Source: Macrostomum hystrix (taxonomy: Eukaryota; Platyhelminthes; Macrostomidae). From it: a stretch of DNA of 64,000 nt. Shown piece after piece: positions 48,975-60,090 of this stretch. The stretch covers positions 3,191,501 through 3,255,500 of the forward strand of contig CATNEN010000037.1 of assembly GCA_950097015.1 (NCBI GenBank). The letters run 5' to 3'. The position numbers and the translations under genes are program-made. Position 1 is the stretch's first letter, and every line of letters begins with the position of its first letter. The notes under the pieces were generated by a model, which had not been told where the DNA came from, searched no databases, and was given only the letters and a program-made list of their open reading frames with translations.

Positions 48975-49922
48975 GTAGCTGTTAAAATTTGGTAGATTGT
49001 GTCGATGTTGATAGATTGTGTCGACTTTAGTAGATTGTGTCGACGTTGGTAGATTTTTTCGAAGGTGGTAGCTTGCGAAGTTGGTAGATTGTGTCGACGT
49101 TGGTAGATTGTGTCGACGTTGGTAGATTGTGTCGAAGTTGGTAAATTGTGTCGAATTTGGTAGATGTATCAAAGTTTTTAGATAGTGTCGACGTTGGTAA
49201 ATTGTGTCGAAGTTTTTAGATAGTGTCGACGTTGGTAAATTGTGTCGAAGTTTTTAGATAGTGTCGACGATGGTATATTGTGTCGACGTTGGTAGATTGT
49301 GTCGAAGTTGTTAGTTTGTGTCGACGTTGGTAGATTGTGTCGAAGTTGGTAGTTGTGTCGACGTTGGTAGTTTGTGTCGACGTTGGTAGATTGTGTCGAC
49401 GTTGGTAGTTTGTGTCGACGTTGGTAGATTGTGTCGAAGTTGGTAGTTTGTGTCGACGTTGGTAGATTGTGTCGAAGTTGGTAGTTTGTGTCGACGTTGG
49501 TAGATTGTGTCGAAGTTGTTAGTTTGTGTCGACGTTGGTAGATTGTGTCGAAGTTGGTAGTTTGTGTCGACGTTGGTAGTTTGTGTTGAAGTGTTTAGAT
49601 AGTGTCGACGTTGGTAGTTTGTGTCGACGTTGGTAGATTGTGTCGACGTTGGTAGTTTGTGTCGACGTTGGTAGATTGTGTCGAAGTTGGTAGTTTGTGT
49701 CGACGTTGGTAGATTGTGTCGAAGTTGGTAGTTTGTGTCGACGTTGGTAGATTGTGTCGACGTTGATAGATTGTGTCGACGTTGGTAGATTGTGTCGACG
49801 TTGATAGATTGTGTCGACGTTGGTAGATTGTGTCGACGTTGATAGATTGTGTCGACGTTGGTAGATTGTGTCGACGTTGGTAGATTGTGTCGACTTTGGT
49901 AGATTGTCTCGAAGTTGGTAGC
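48975..49922. repeat. Minisatellite, 19-bp unit
   Basis: About 48 copies of GTGTCGACGTTGGTAGATT with GACG/GAAG and GATT/GTTT variants. The variants alternate over 38-bp dimers in the centre (about 49370-49740). Minus-strand ORFs are artefacts of the repeat. Confidence 0.92.
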
Positions 49923-50393
49923 TGCATATAACTTCGACATCATTTGCAATGCAGTATTTTCTGATTTTGGGCTTCAGTTTGCACAGCAGCTTCTTGTACT
50001 GTCCAGATTTTAACCGGAGCAAGTTATTCAAGCATTAGAGGCTCACAGAGCGGTGAATCTAACATGCTAATTAAAGTTAAGGCCGAGCCTGGCTTTGAAT
50101 CCCGAAATCGACCTCGCTCGAAGGATTCCTCCCAATTTTATCAATCTTTCGGAGGTGACGGCGAGGCGGGGCGAAATGGAAATCGGGATTTTTGGAATGG
50201 TTCTCAATTTCCTAGAAATCAGCTCTCTGTGACAGCAATTTGGTGACTTGCTAGTCAAGTACCGCCTGCGATTGACAGATAAAACTCGATAACCAAAAAG
50301 GCAGACGAAAAGAAATGAGGATAAATTAGATCCCGACTAATAAAAACTTCCTCAGTTGAGAATCCTTCACCCGACTGTCTCTTCTCTACGCAG

Positions 50394-53300
50394 GACTCAA
50401 ATCAAAGGCTTTCAATGGATGTTGAAGAGTTTCGCAAGCACGGCAAGGAGATGGTGGACTACATCTGCGACTACATGCGCAGTTTGCAGGAGCGTCCGGT
50501 CATCCCGGATGTTCAGCCGGGCTATCTGCGGATGTCCCTGCCCGCCGCTCCGCCTGAGCAGCCTGAGGCTTGGGAGAACATCATGAAGGACGTGGAGGAC
50601 CATGTCATGCGCGGGGTGAGCAACTGTCTTTCCTGGGCGAGGTCTTACCGGCGTCTGTGGGTTCCATACTCACTGGAGTCTGTGGGTTCCATACTCACTG
50701 GAGTCTGTGGGTTCCATTTTCACTGGTGTCTGTGGCTTCCATACTCACTGGAGTCTGTGGGTTCCATACTCACTGGAGTCTATGGATTCCATACTCACTA
50801 GAGTCTGTGGCTTCCATACTCACTGGTGTCTGTGGGTTCCATACTCACTGGTGTCTGTGGGTTCCATACTCACTGGTGTCTGTGGGTTCCATACTCACTG
50901 GAGTCTGTGGGTTCCATACTCACTTGAGTCTATGGATTCCATACTCACTGGAGTCTGTGGGTTCCATACTCACTGGAGTCTATGGATTCCATACTCACTG
51001 GAGTCTGTGGGTTCCATACTCACTGGAGTCTATGGATTCCATACTCACTGGAGTCTGTGGGTTCCATACTCACTGGAGTCTGTGGGTTCCATACTCACTG
51101 GTGTCTGTGGGTTCCATACTCACTGGAGTCTGTGGCTTCCATACTCGCTGGTGTCTGTGGGTTCCATTCTTACTGGAGTCTGTGGCTTCCATACTCACTG
51201 GAGTCTGTGGGTTCCATACTCACTGGAGTCTGTGGGTTCCATAGGCTGAATTTCCACTCCCTTCACTCCACTCCAGGTGACGCACTGGCAGCACCCACGG
51301 TTCCACGCCTACTTCCCGGCCGGCAACGCCTACCCGTCAATCATGGGCGGCATGCTAGGCGACGCGCTCGGTATCGTCGGCTTCTCCTGGGCCGCGTCGC
51401 CGGCCTGCGCTGAGCTGGAGATGCTGGTACTGGACTGGCTGGCCAAGATGACACACATGCCGCAGCATTTTCAACACGAGAGCGGCTTGGGCGGCGGTGT
51501 GATGCAGGTGCGTTGGTTAGAAAAAGTCATAGTCCAGTGAGTTAGAACTTTTGGTTGCTAACCCTGAGGTCATGAGTTCGAATCCTAGGGTTTAAAAAAT
51601 TAGATCGATGAAAGCTATGCTCTTCCTGCACATGGATGGACTGAACAGAATCGAGCCCCCGACCTTTAAGTCGTGGGTCCGACGCTTCAACCAGTAGGCT
51701 ACAACCCCTCTTACGTGGATAAGTTAGGTACTCAAGTACTAACTACACTTGTTAAGTAGTGTAGTTAGAAAATTACCTCTAAAATTTGCATTAGGGCTAG
51801 AAAAAAAGTTGTTAAATTTAAAATGACCGCAGGGCTCGGCGAGCGACTCAATCCTTGTGACGATGCTGGCCGCCCGCCGAGACAAGCTCAACCAGATCAA
51901 GCGCGAGCACGCCAGCGATGGCGGTGACTTCGAGGAGGGCAAATTTCTCTCCCGCCTCGTGGCCTACTGCTCCAAGCTGGCGCACAGCTGCGTTGAGAAG
52001 GCTGGCATGATCTCCTGCATCCAGGTGCACCAGTTGGATTACCACCCTGACGACCTGGCGCTGCAGGGCCGCACACTGCAGCTTGCTATTGAGGAGGACC
52101 GACGAAACGGACTCATTCCGTTCTTCGTGAGCTAATCTGGGATGACGAAATAACGTTGGGAAAAAAAAACCCAGTAAAGAAATGATAATCCCCATCGATT
52201 GAATTAGTGCCTATTTCCTCTTTTGATAAGTCATCCTGATTGATGGGATCATAATCCTGATTGATGGGATCATAATACTGATTGATAGTATCATAATCCT
52301 GATTCATGGGATCATAATCCTGATTGATGGTATCATAATCCTGATTGATGTGGTTCTGGTCCTAATTGTTTGGATCATTATCTTATTGATGGGATCATAA
52401 TCCTGATTGATGGGATCATAATCCTGATTGATGGGATCATAATCCTGATTGATGGGATCATAATCCTGATTGATGGGATCATAATCCTGATTGATGGGAT
52501 CATAATCCTGATTGATGGGATCATAATCCTGATTGATGGGATCATAATCCTGATTGATGGGATCATAATCCTGATTGATGGTATCATAATCCTGATTGAT
52601 GTGGTTCTGGTCCTAATTGTTTGGATCATTATCTTATTGATGAAATCATAATCTTAAATTTGGAATCATATTTTCAAATGGGATCATAAATAATTTATAA
52701 AAAAGTAATTAAGCTATTTTTCATCAACAATTGATATCATTGCCTCAGGTAATCTAAGGTATATTTTTCAGGTTAGACAGTAATGTCAACATGTAAATGA
52801 AATATCTAAAGCAATGAAAGTTTATTTCAACCAGGTGTGCGCTGTGCTGGGCACCACAGCCTGTGCTTCCTGCGACGATCTTGAGAGCATCACGCAGGTG
52901 TGCCAGCGCGAGGGCCTCTGGTGCCACGTTGACGCAGCCTACGCCGGCAGCGCCTTCATCTGCGAGGAGCTGACCTACTTTCTCAGGGGCGTCGAGGTCA
53001 GCGAGCTGGGAGTTTTTGACTGGGCTTTTTTAAAAATCCCATAGTGGAAAAAATTACATTTTTCCGTCACAAAGTTCCGAAATAATGAGATTTTGATCGC
53101 TAGAAATTAACTATGACAAAGTTGGATAGTTTGCCTGATCTTATTTTTTTCTTAAGATTAGTTTTTTTTTAAATAAATTCAAGACGGCGCGTCTGTTTTT
53201 AGAACTGGATTTTCTTTGAAGTATTATTAACAGTCATGCTTATATTTTATAACGGGATTTTCTCCGATGCTATTTTTAGAATAGGGTTTTCTTTAAGCCT

Positions 53301-56300
53301 GAGTAATAGTCGCGGTTCTATTTTTAGAACAGGATTTTCTCAGAAGCATTATTAATATTCACGGTACTATTTTTAGAACGGGAATTTCTTTTAGCATGAG
53401 TAATAGTCGCGGTTCTATTTTTAGAACAGGTTATTCTCTGAAGCATTATTAATATTCACGGTTCTATATTTAGAACGGGGTTTTCCTTTAGCATTAGTAA
53501 TAGTCACGGTTCTATTTTTAGCATTGGACTTACTCAGAAGTTTTAGTGACAGCTTACTGTTCCATTTTGACCTCAGGATTTTCCCTGAGGTGAAAATCCT
53601 AAAGCCCATTTTTAAAGCTCAACCTGCAATTTGAGTAGTCGCCAAGATTTTATCCATAAAAAGCTACAATTTCAGAACGTGGACTCATACAATTTCAATC
53701 CGAACAAATGGATGCTAGTCAACTTTGACTGTAGTGTTCTTTGGTAAGGTCAAAACGTGCTGCTGTTTATTTGATAATTTAGCCAAATGGAAATGGTTAT
53801 TTTATTTTCTTTTAGGGTTCGAGACAAGGAGAAGCTCACGAGCTCAATGATTGTAGACCCGGTTTACCTGCAGCACAAACACTCCAGTGAGAAACCTCGT
53901 CTTAAACCTCGACCATAACATAATTTAGTGATTAATTTTATTATTATCACTAAGATCCCAATGACACAAAAAGTTCTATTTTCCTAGGCAACGTTGTCGA
54001 CTTCCGTCACTGGGGCATTCCGCTGAGTCGCCGATTTCGGTCGCTGAAAGTCTGGTTCGTCATTCGCTCCTACGGTGTGGAAGGTCTGCGGCGGTACATC
54101 CGTAATGTAATTCACAATATGAGCAACTTTGTGACGCTTAATTATTTCTTTTCTTTTTGTTTTACTGACGCCATATTTATGACAGTGGTCTTAAAAAAAC
54201 AGCTGTGGTTGTTGTAACATGGTATGTGTTTTCAGATTGGTCATAGTTGTCACAGAAGGTGTGATTTTATTGGTCATGGTAGGTGGTATTGGATTGGTCA
54301 TAGTAGGTGGTATTGGATTGGTCATGGTAGGTGGTATTGGATTGGTCATAGTAGGTGGTATTGGATTGGTCATAGTAGGTGGTATTGTATTGGTCATGGT
54401 AGGTGGTATTGTATTGGTCATGGTAGGTGGTATTGGATTGGTCATAGTAGGTGGTATTGGATTGTTCATAGTAGGTGGTATTGGATTGGTCATAGTAGGT
54501 GGTATTGGATTGGTCATGGTAGGTGTTTCTTGTATTGGTCATAGTATGCGTTATTAGATTGGTCATAGTTATTAGATTGGTCATAGTATGTGTGTTTATA
54601 TTTGTCATTAAATGTGTTAATAGATTAGTCATTATACTCGTAGGTGCAATTTGATTGGTCATAATTGGTGTAATTGAATTCGTTAAATTTGTTATTGGAG
54701 ATATCACACTTTGATTATATTTATTTATTTTTCCTAGCATCTTTTAAAATTGCAACTGTACTTTAACTTCACCCCCTGACCCGCAGCATTGCAAGTTGGC
54801 CAAGCTGTTTGAATCGCAGGTAAAGCGTGACAACCGGTTCGAACTGGTTGGCCAGGTGCACTTTGGCCTTGTGTGCTTCCGCTGGAAGGTGAGATTGTGC
54901 TTCTGCTCGTAGATTGAGGCTCTCTCCATCCTCGTAGATTGAGGCTCTCTCATCGTATATTAGGCTCTCTCATTGTATATTAGGCTCTCTCCTGATCGAT
55001 TGAGGCTCTCTCCTCGTCGATTGAGGCTCTCTCCTCGTCGATTGAGGCTCTCTCCTCGTAAAATTGAGGCTCTCTTTGTATATGAGGCTTTCTCCTCGTC
55101 GATTGAGGCTCTCTCCTCGTAAACTGAGGCTCTCTTTGTATATGAGGCTCTCTCCTCGTCGATTGAGGCTCTCTCCTCGTAAATTGAGGCTCTCTTTGTA
55201 TATGAGGCTTTCTCCTCGTAGATTGAGGCTCTCTTTGTATATGAGGCTCTCTCCTCGTAGATTGAGGCTCTCTTTGTATATGAGGCTTTCTCCCCGTCGA
55301 TTGAGGCTCTCCTCGTCGATTGAGGCTCTCTCCTCGTCGATTGAGGCTCTCTCCTTGTATACGAGGCTCGTGGAAAGTCCACGGGAATATTTCAAATATC
55401 CACTGCCTACTTCACGACAGCTCCCAAACCGAATGACCGCTATTCGTGAAAGTCCACCATATAGATAAAAATTCTCTGCCCTTTACGATGAACTATCTTT
55501 CAAAGCCATCCAAGTCAGCATGGTCGAGATATTCAACGATTATTGTCGAAGACCCTGGTAACAAGAGCAAGTAACGTTGCTCTTTATAATTCCCTATGGC
55601 TAATCCTTATTGGTTCAAATATGAAAAAAATGTAATTTTTCCATCCAAAATAGTCATCAATAATACCCGACATGGTTAGATGATGAAATTTTGCTTATAT
55701 ATTTGTGGTTCTTGCCACCAGACATTTTAACGAGAATCGTTGAATATCTCGACGATGACGATGTTTTGTGATTCTGGAGTTGTTTCATCGGATAAAGCGG
55801 AGAATTCTGATTTCCATGGCGATTGGTTGAGTATTTTGAAAGACAGAGAAAAAAGTTGGTATTTGAATATCCCCCGTGGTAATTTTTACTGTTAAGTGAT
55901 CCAGCATCCGGCACTTTCAAAAACGTCTTCCCCGACAATCCGCCAGGACTCGAACGCCCTGACGCAGTACCTGATCCGTCAGATCAACGACAGCGGCAAG
56001 TTGCACATGATACCAGCCACGGTGAAGGGCCAGTACATTATCCGATTCGCTTTGTGCTCTGAGCACGCCAAGGAAGAGGACATTTTCTACGCTTGGAACG
56101 TTATTAAGACTCACGCGGACGAAATCTCAACAACCATCAAGACTTTGAACATGTGGACCCGGCAGGCTTTCAGGAACTCCATCACCAAGGAAGTCGACAT
56201 TGATCAGGAAGAGGACGGCGGCGAGTTCAACGAAGGCGCTGATGCCGGAGTCGGCGGAGTCGCTGTCGCTGGAGTCCAGGTCCTGGGGCAGGGGCGATTG

Positions 56301-57556
56301 CGCAACTCCAAGTCACTGAACCAGGTGAAAAGCCTGGCTAATACAAGCTAACATTCACTTCTCTGAACATATGTATCAGCTCCTATTCATATGTAGTAGG
56401 TGATTGCACCTACTCATTGTGACTCTGGTTGCTGCTCAACTAAGCTAACCCAGTAATAATATAATAATATTAATAATAATAATTTACTTCACCTGCCCCG
56501 ATCGGGCATCTGAAGGCTGCGTACGGCTCTTCAGTCCATGGACTCTTTGGGAACCCCCTTAATTTCCCCAGCTAATGCTGGTAACCCATTTAACAGCTGG
56601 GTGAACCGAAGCAATGCAGAGTTAAGTTCCTTGCTAAATGATACTAATTGTTGCAGTGTAGTCGGGAATCGAACCCCCGACCTTCAAGTCATGAGTCCGA
56701 CCCTCTAACCACCATAGGCTACAAACCCTAAAATTACTACGATAATGACTTAGAAGTGCATAAAAAACGCCGTAAAAATATTTTTCAGGACTCTCTAAGC
56801 GACGCCGCTCAGGGTCGTCCGTCATCAGAAGCTGCTGAGGCTGCAGCTGCTGCTGCTGCAGGCAACAACAATCATGAAGAATCCAACGAAGAATCCGTCA
56901 GGCGAAGCTTGGAAAGCCTATCGACCGGTGTTAAGGTGATTCTTGACTGACTGTTCTCCTTTGTTAGTTACACATTCGCCATTCACATATTCGCCATTCA
57001 CATATTCGCCATTCACGTATTCGCCATTCATATATTCGCCATTCACAACATTCGCCATTCACAACATTCGCCATTCACATATTCGCCATTCACATATTCG
57101 CCATTCACATATTCGCCATTCACATATTCGCCATTCACATATTCGCCATTCATATATTCGCCATTCACAACATTCGGCATTCACAACATTCGGCATTCAC
57201 ATATTCGCCATTCACGTATTCGCCATTCACATATTCGCCATTCACGTATTCGCCATTCACATATTATTCATTCACATATTCGCCATTCACTCAAGGTGGA
57301 GGACAGCGACCTCGGCGTCGGAGTCAGCCAGGAGCAGAAGCGCCTGCGCCGCAACTCGCTGCTGCGAATGATCTCAGATCCCTACACCTATCCGGGATCG
57401 AGGCCGGGCACCGGTCCCTCCGGCTTCGGCCGCGGCAAGGCCAAGGGCCTCATCAGCGCCGAGTCGACAGCCAACTCGGATCTGTCTGTATTCGACGAGA
57501 TCGGCGAATCCGAGGAAGGCGCCGACGAGACCGAGAATAACGACGGTGAAGCCTGA
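50394..57556 (+). CDS. Tdc: Tyrosine decarboxylase (PLP-dependent), 11 coding exons, 677 aa
   Basis: Coding exons 50415-50615, 51277-51507, 51833-52126, 52835-52996, 53676-53743, 53816-53886, 53988-54106, 54787-54888, 55947-56324, 56789-56935, 57296-57556; all junctions GT..AG and in phase. Group II aromatic amino-acid decarboxylase making tyramine from tyrosine, first step toward octopamine. Visible: [10 protein letters not shown] and PDVQPGYLR (exon 1), [16 protein letters not shown] (exon 2), stacking His195 in AHSCVEKAG, Asp275 in [11 protein letters not shown] Lys307 in FNPNKW, and catalytic-loop Tyr336 (DPVYL), which indicates a decarboxylase, not an aldehyde synthase. The exon-2 motif, [26 protein letters not shown] and the C-terminal [11 protein letters not shown] match invertebrate Tdc better than HDC or AADC. 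The C-terminal extension (exons 9-11) is long, with polyalanine and acidic stretches. The first coding exon follows an acceptor 21 nt before the ATG. Confidence 0.94.
50645..51245. repeat. Minisatellite, 25-bp unit, Tdc intron 1
   Basis: About 24 copies with core CCATACTCACTGGAGTC and GGTGTC, CTATGG and TGGCTT variants; fills nearly all of intron 1 (50616-51276). Confidence 0.92.
51536..51712. mobile_element. Two tRNA-like SINE heads in opposite orientation, Tdc intron 2
   Basis: The plus-strand segment 51536-51592 has a box-B-like GGTCATGAGTTCGAATCC. The minus-strand segment 51633-51712 reads as a SINE-1 head (GGTTGAAGCGTCGGAC ... AAGGTCGGGGGCTCGATT). Neither has its SINE body, and they face each other across about 40 bp. 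Confidence 0.6.
52228..52690. repeat. Minisatellite, 21-bp unit, Tdc intron 3
   Basis: About 20 copies with core AATCCTGATTGATGGG. A divergent block containing GTGGTTCTGGTCCTAATTG occurs twice, about 256 bp apart (near 52348 and 52604), so a multi-unit segment was itself duplicated. Confidence 0.9.
53195..53560. repeat. Degenerate ~65-bp tandem repeat, Tdc intron 4
   Basis: Five or six imperfect copies built around GGTTCTATTTTTAGAAC(A/G)GG followed by a TTTTCT tract and ATTATTAATATTCACGG or AGTAATAGTCGCGG, the two forms alternating. Confidence 0.75.
54235..54570. repeat. Minisatellite, 24-bp unit, Tdc intron 7
   Basis: About 13 copies with core TTGGTCATAGTAGGTGG and CATGG/CATAG variants, decaying into shorter TTGGTCATAGT pieces to about 54660. 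Open frames are artefacts (24 is a multiple of three). Confidence 0.9.
54893..55375. repeat. Minisatellite, 21-bp unit, Tdc intron 8
   Basis: About 24 copies with core GATTGAGGCTCTCTCC, mixed with shorter GTATATGAGGCTCTC variants, starting within 20 bp of the exon-8 donor. Confidence 0.9.
56484..56735 (-). mobile_element. SINE family 1, reverse, Tdc intron 9
   Basis: On the minus strand it starts with a tRNA-like head (GGTTAGAGGGTCGGACTC, GGGGGTTCGATTCCCGAC) and continues through CACCCAGCTGTTAAATGGG and GTCCATGGACTGAAGAGCCG to GCAGCCTTCAGATGC. Close to full length. Confidence 0.85.
56965..57292. repeat. Minisatellite, 15-bp unit, Tdc intron 10
   Basis: About 22 copies of CACATATTCGCCATT with ACGTATT and ACAACATT variants. 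The array runs right up to the exon-11 acceptor at 57295, so the splice-site polypyrimidine context is made of repeat units. Confidence 0.92.
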
Positions 57557-57639
57557 CAGCTTTCCATGAAAAAGCTCTGCGAAAGCTTTGAAGCTTGATT
57601 GGTGGGAAACTAGCGTTTAGAAAAAACGATTTGTAGCAA

Positions 57640-57925
57640 GCAGAAAAGAGGGTAATGACCGCTTTGTATCAAGGAGAAAGAGGGTAATGACCGCATTGTA
57701 TCAAGGAGAAAGAGGGTAATGACCGCATTGTATCAAGGAGAAAGAGGGTAATGACCGCTTTGTATCAAGGAAAAAGAGGGTAATGACCGCTTTGTGTCAA
57801 GGAGAAAGAGGGTAATGACCGCATTGTATCAAGGAGAAAGAGGGTAATGACCGCATTGTATCAAGGAAAAAGAGGGTAATGACTGCTTTGTATCAAGGAA
57901 AAAGAGTGTTAATGACCTATTTGTA
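57640..57925. repeat. Minisatellite, 32-bp unit, Tdc 3' UTR or flank
   Basis: About nine copies with core GTAATGACCGCATTGTATC and AAGGAGAAAGAGG ends, beginning some 85 bp after the Tdc stop codon, so it probably lies in the 3' UTR. Confidence 0.9.
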
Positions 57926-58324
57926 GATGGATTGTAGTGGCGAAATACTGCAGGACCTAAGAAAGTTTTCAGTGTTTAATAGTGCAATGATTGCGCAGTG
58001 TCTTGTTTCCTGATAAACTTCATTATTTGAGTTTATTATGATATGTTAAACACATAGTGTAGTTTTTTTCTCCATAACAGATATTAGTTTCATCATACAC
58101 AGACTCATTTTTTTAATTGTTCTTTTATTTTTTCCTTTATAGAGTTCTCGAGTAGTAGTGTGAACATTTTTTGCTAAAAGTTTTTTGTAGCAAACACTTC
58201 ATGAACTGATTGTAAGCTAGATTTTTTAATTTCACCAATCTATAGTTTGCACTTTTTCTCAATTAAGCAGAAATTTTAATTTAAGTTGTTCTACGTGATA
58301 GCTTATTTAAAGTCTTGTGAATGT

Positions 58325-59345
58325 GGATGCGAAACTGTTCTGGGAATGTTCTGGGAATGTGAAACAGATCTGGGAATCTGAAACAGATCTGGGAATGTGA
58401 AACAGATCTGCGAATGAGAAAATGTTCTGGGAATGTTCTGGGAATGTGAAACTGTTCTGGGAATGTTCTGGGAATGTGAAACAGATCAGGGAATGTTCTT
58501 GGAATGTGAAACTGTTATAGGAATGTTCTGAGAATGTGAAACTGTTATTGGGATGTTCTGGGAATTTGAAACAGTTCTGGGGATGTGAAACAGTTCTGGG
58601 GATGTAAAACAGTTCTGGGGATGTGAAACTGTTATGGGAATGTTCTGGGGATGTGAAACTGTTATGGGAATGTTCTGGGGATGTGAAACTGTTCTGGGAA
58701 GTGAAACTGTTCTGGGGATGTGAAACTGTTCTGGGGATGTGAAACTGTTCTGGGGAAGTGAAACAGTTCTGGGGATGTGAAACTGTTCTGGGGATGTGAA
58801 ACTGTTCTGGGGAAGTGAAACTGTTCTGGGGATGTGAAACTTTTATGAGAATGTGAAACTGTTCTGGGGATGTGAAACTTTTATGAGAATGTGAAACTGT
58901 TCTGGGGATGTGAAACTGTTCCGGGGATGTGAAACTGTTCTGGGGAAGTGAAACTGTTCTGTGGATGTGAAACTGTTCTGGGGATGTGAAACTGTTCTGG
59001 GGATGTGAAACTGTTCTGGGGATGTGAAACTGTACTGGGGAAGTGAAACTGTTATGGGAATGTTCTGAGAATGTGAAACTGTTCTGGGAATGTGAAACTG
59101 TTCTGGGGAAGTGAAACTGTTCTGGGGATGTGAAACTGTTATGGGAATGTTCTGAGAATGTGAAACTGTTCTGGGAATGTGAAACTGTTCTGGGGATGTG
59201 AAACTGTTCTGGGGATGTGAAACTTTTATGAGAATGTGAAACTGTTCTGGGGATGTGAAACTGTTCTGGGGATGTGAAACTGTTATGGGAATGTTCTGAG
59301 AATGTGAAACTGTTATTGGAATGTTCTGGGGATGTGAAACTGATT
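58325..59345. repeat. Minisatellite, 19-bp unit, downstream of Tdc
   Basis: About 50 imperfect copies of TGTGAAACTGTTCTGGGGA with internal length variants (extra TGTTCTGGGAA pieces). Confidence 0.9.
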
Positions 59346-59850
59346 TGGAATCACAATTGGCTATAGTCGTTACATTATGTCTTTTTAATCAGCCCTATCT
59401 CATGTTGTAAAAGTAGGTAGCAATTTTTGTCACATATATTTAACATTTTCCTACGCACGTACCTACTTCCAGTAGCAACAAGATTTGTTTTAATTAGTTT
59501 TTATCCCAAATCCTCGAAGTTTAAGTGTTTTTGATTCGTATACGCATGAATGATCAGCTCACGAACAAAACAATTGTAAGCCATTATTAATTGTTTTTTA
59601 TCTATCATCTGCTTCTCAGTGTGTCAGCATGTAATTTTGCTCCTGGAAACATTATAATTCTATAAATAAATAAGCACTTTTCATTTTCTAACGTCACTTA
59701 AAAATTATCAAAACACTGATAAAAAGACTTTTTTAAAGCAATTGTTTTAAAAAACTTAATACAATGAGACTTCACATTTACAATTTCGATAAAGACCTAA
59801 AGTAAAGGATCCTAACTTGATTTTCAAACTTCAACACTCAAACCGTCGCT
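59346..59850. other. Intergenic AT-rich interval between Tdc and the protocadherin
   Basis: No gene seen. AATAAATAAATAA near 59660 could be a polyadenylation signal of an extended Tdc 3' UTR. Confidence 0.4.
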
Positions 59851-59890
59851 GATTGGCCCAGGCCCGGATTTGAACTGGCCAATGAGCGGG
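59851..59890 (+). promoter_or_regulatory. Inverted CCAAT-box pair upstream of the protocadherin
   Basis: GATTGGCC (reverse CCAAT) at 59851-59858 and GGCCAATGAGCGGGCC at about 59877-59892, in locally GC-rich DNA about 200 bp upstream of the initiator. The arrangement fits an NF-Y-type proximal promoter; this is inference. Confidence 0.45.
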
Positions 59891-60090
59891 CCCCGTTCGC
59901 CGCCCCGTTTGCACTGCAGCAAACTGACACGCAAAAAGAATGCTGCTGCAGCGGCTAAAAGGGAGAAGCAAACAACCCGGGCAGTAAAAGACAATAGCTA
60001 GGCAAGACTGACCAACAGCGCAAATTTAGCAGCCCCAGCTAACTTTTCCTGGTTAGGTATTTCCCATCGCTCATTGTGAAGAATCTCCAG

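Noticed and set aside
49311-50031. Minus-strand ORFs of up to 212 codons rich in Thr, Asn and Gln
   Set aside because: Produced by the 19-bp repeat; the 19-residue periodicity is three repeat units.
50570-51413. ORFs of 140-220 codons through Tdc intron 1
   Set aside because: 25-bp minisatellite artefact; the exon-1 donor and exon-2 acceptor give a phase-correct decarboxylase without it.
50394-57556. Histidine decarboxylase or DOPA decarboxylase as the identity of the 50-57 kb gene
   Set aside because: Exon 1 resembles HDC, but the exon-2 [16 protein letters not shown] block, the [14 protein letters not shown] segment and the C-terminal [11 protein letters not shown] motif fit invertebrate tyrosine decarboxylase best. 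Substrate would need biochemical proof.
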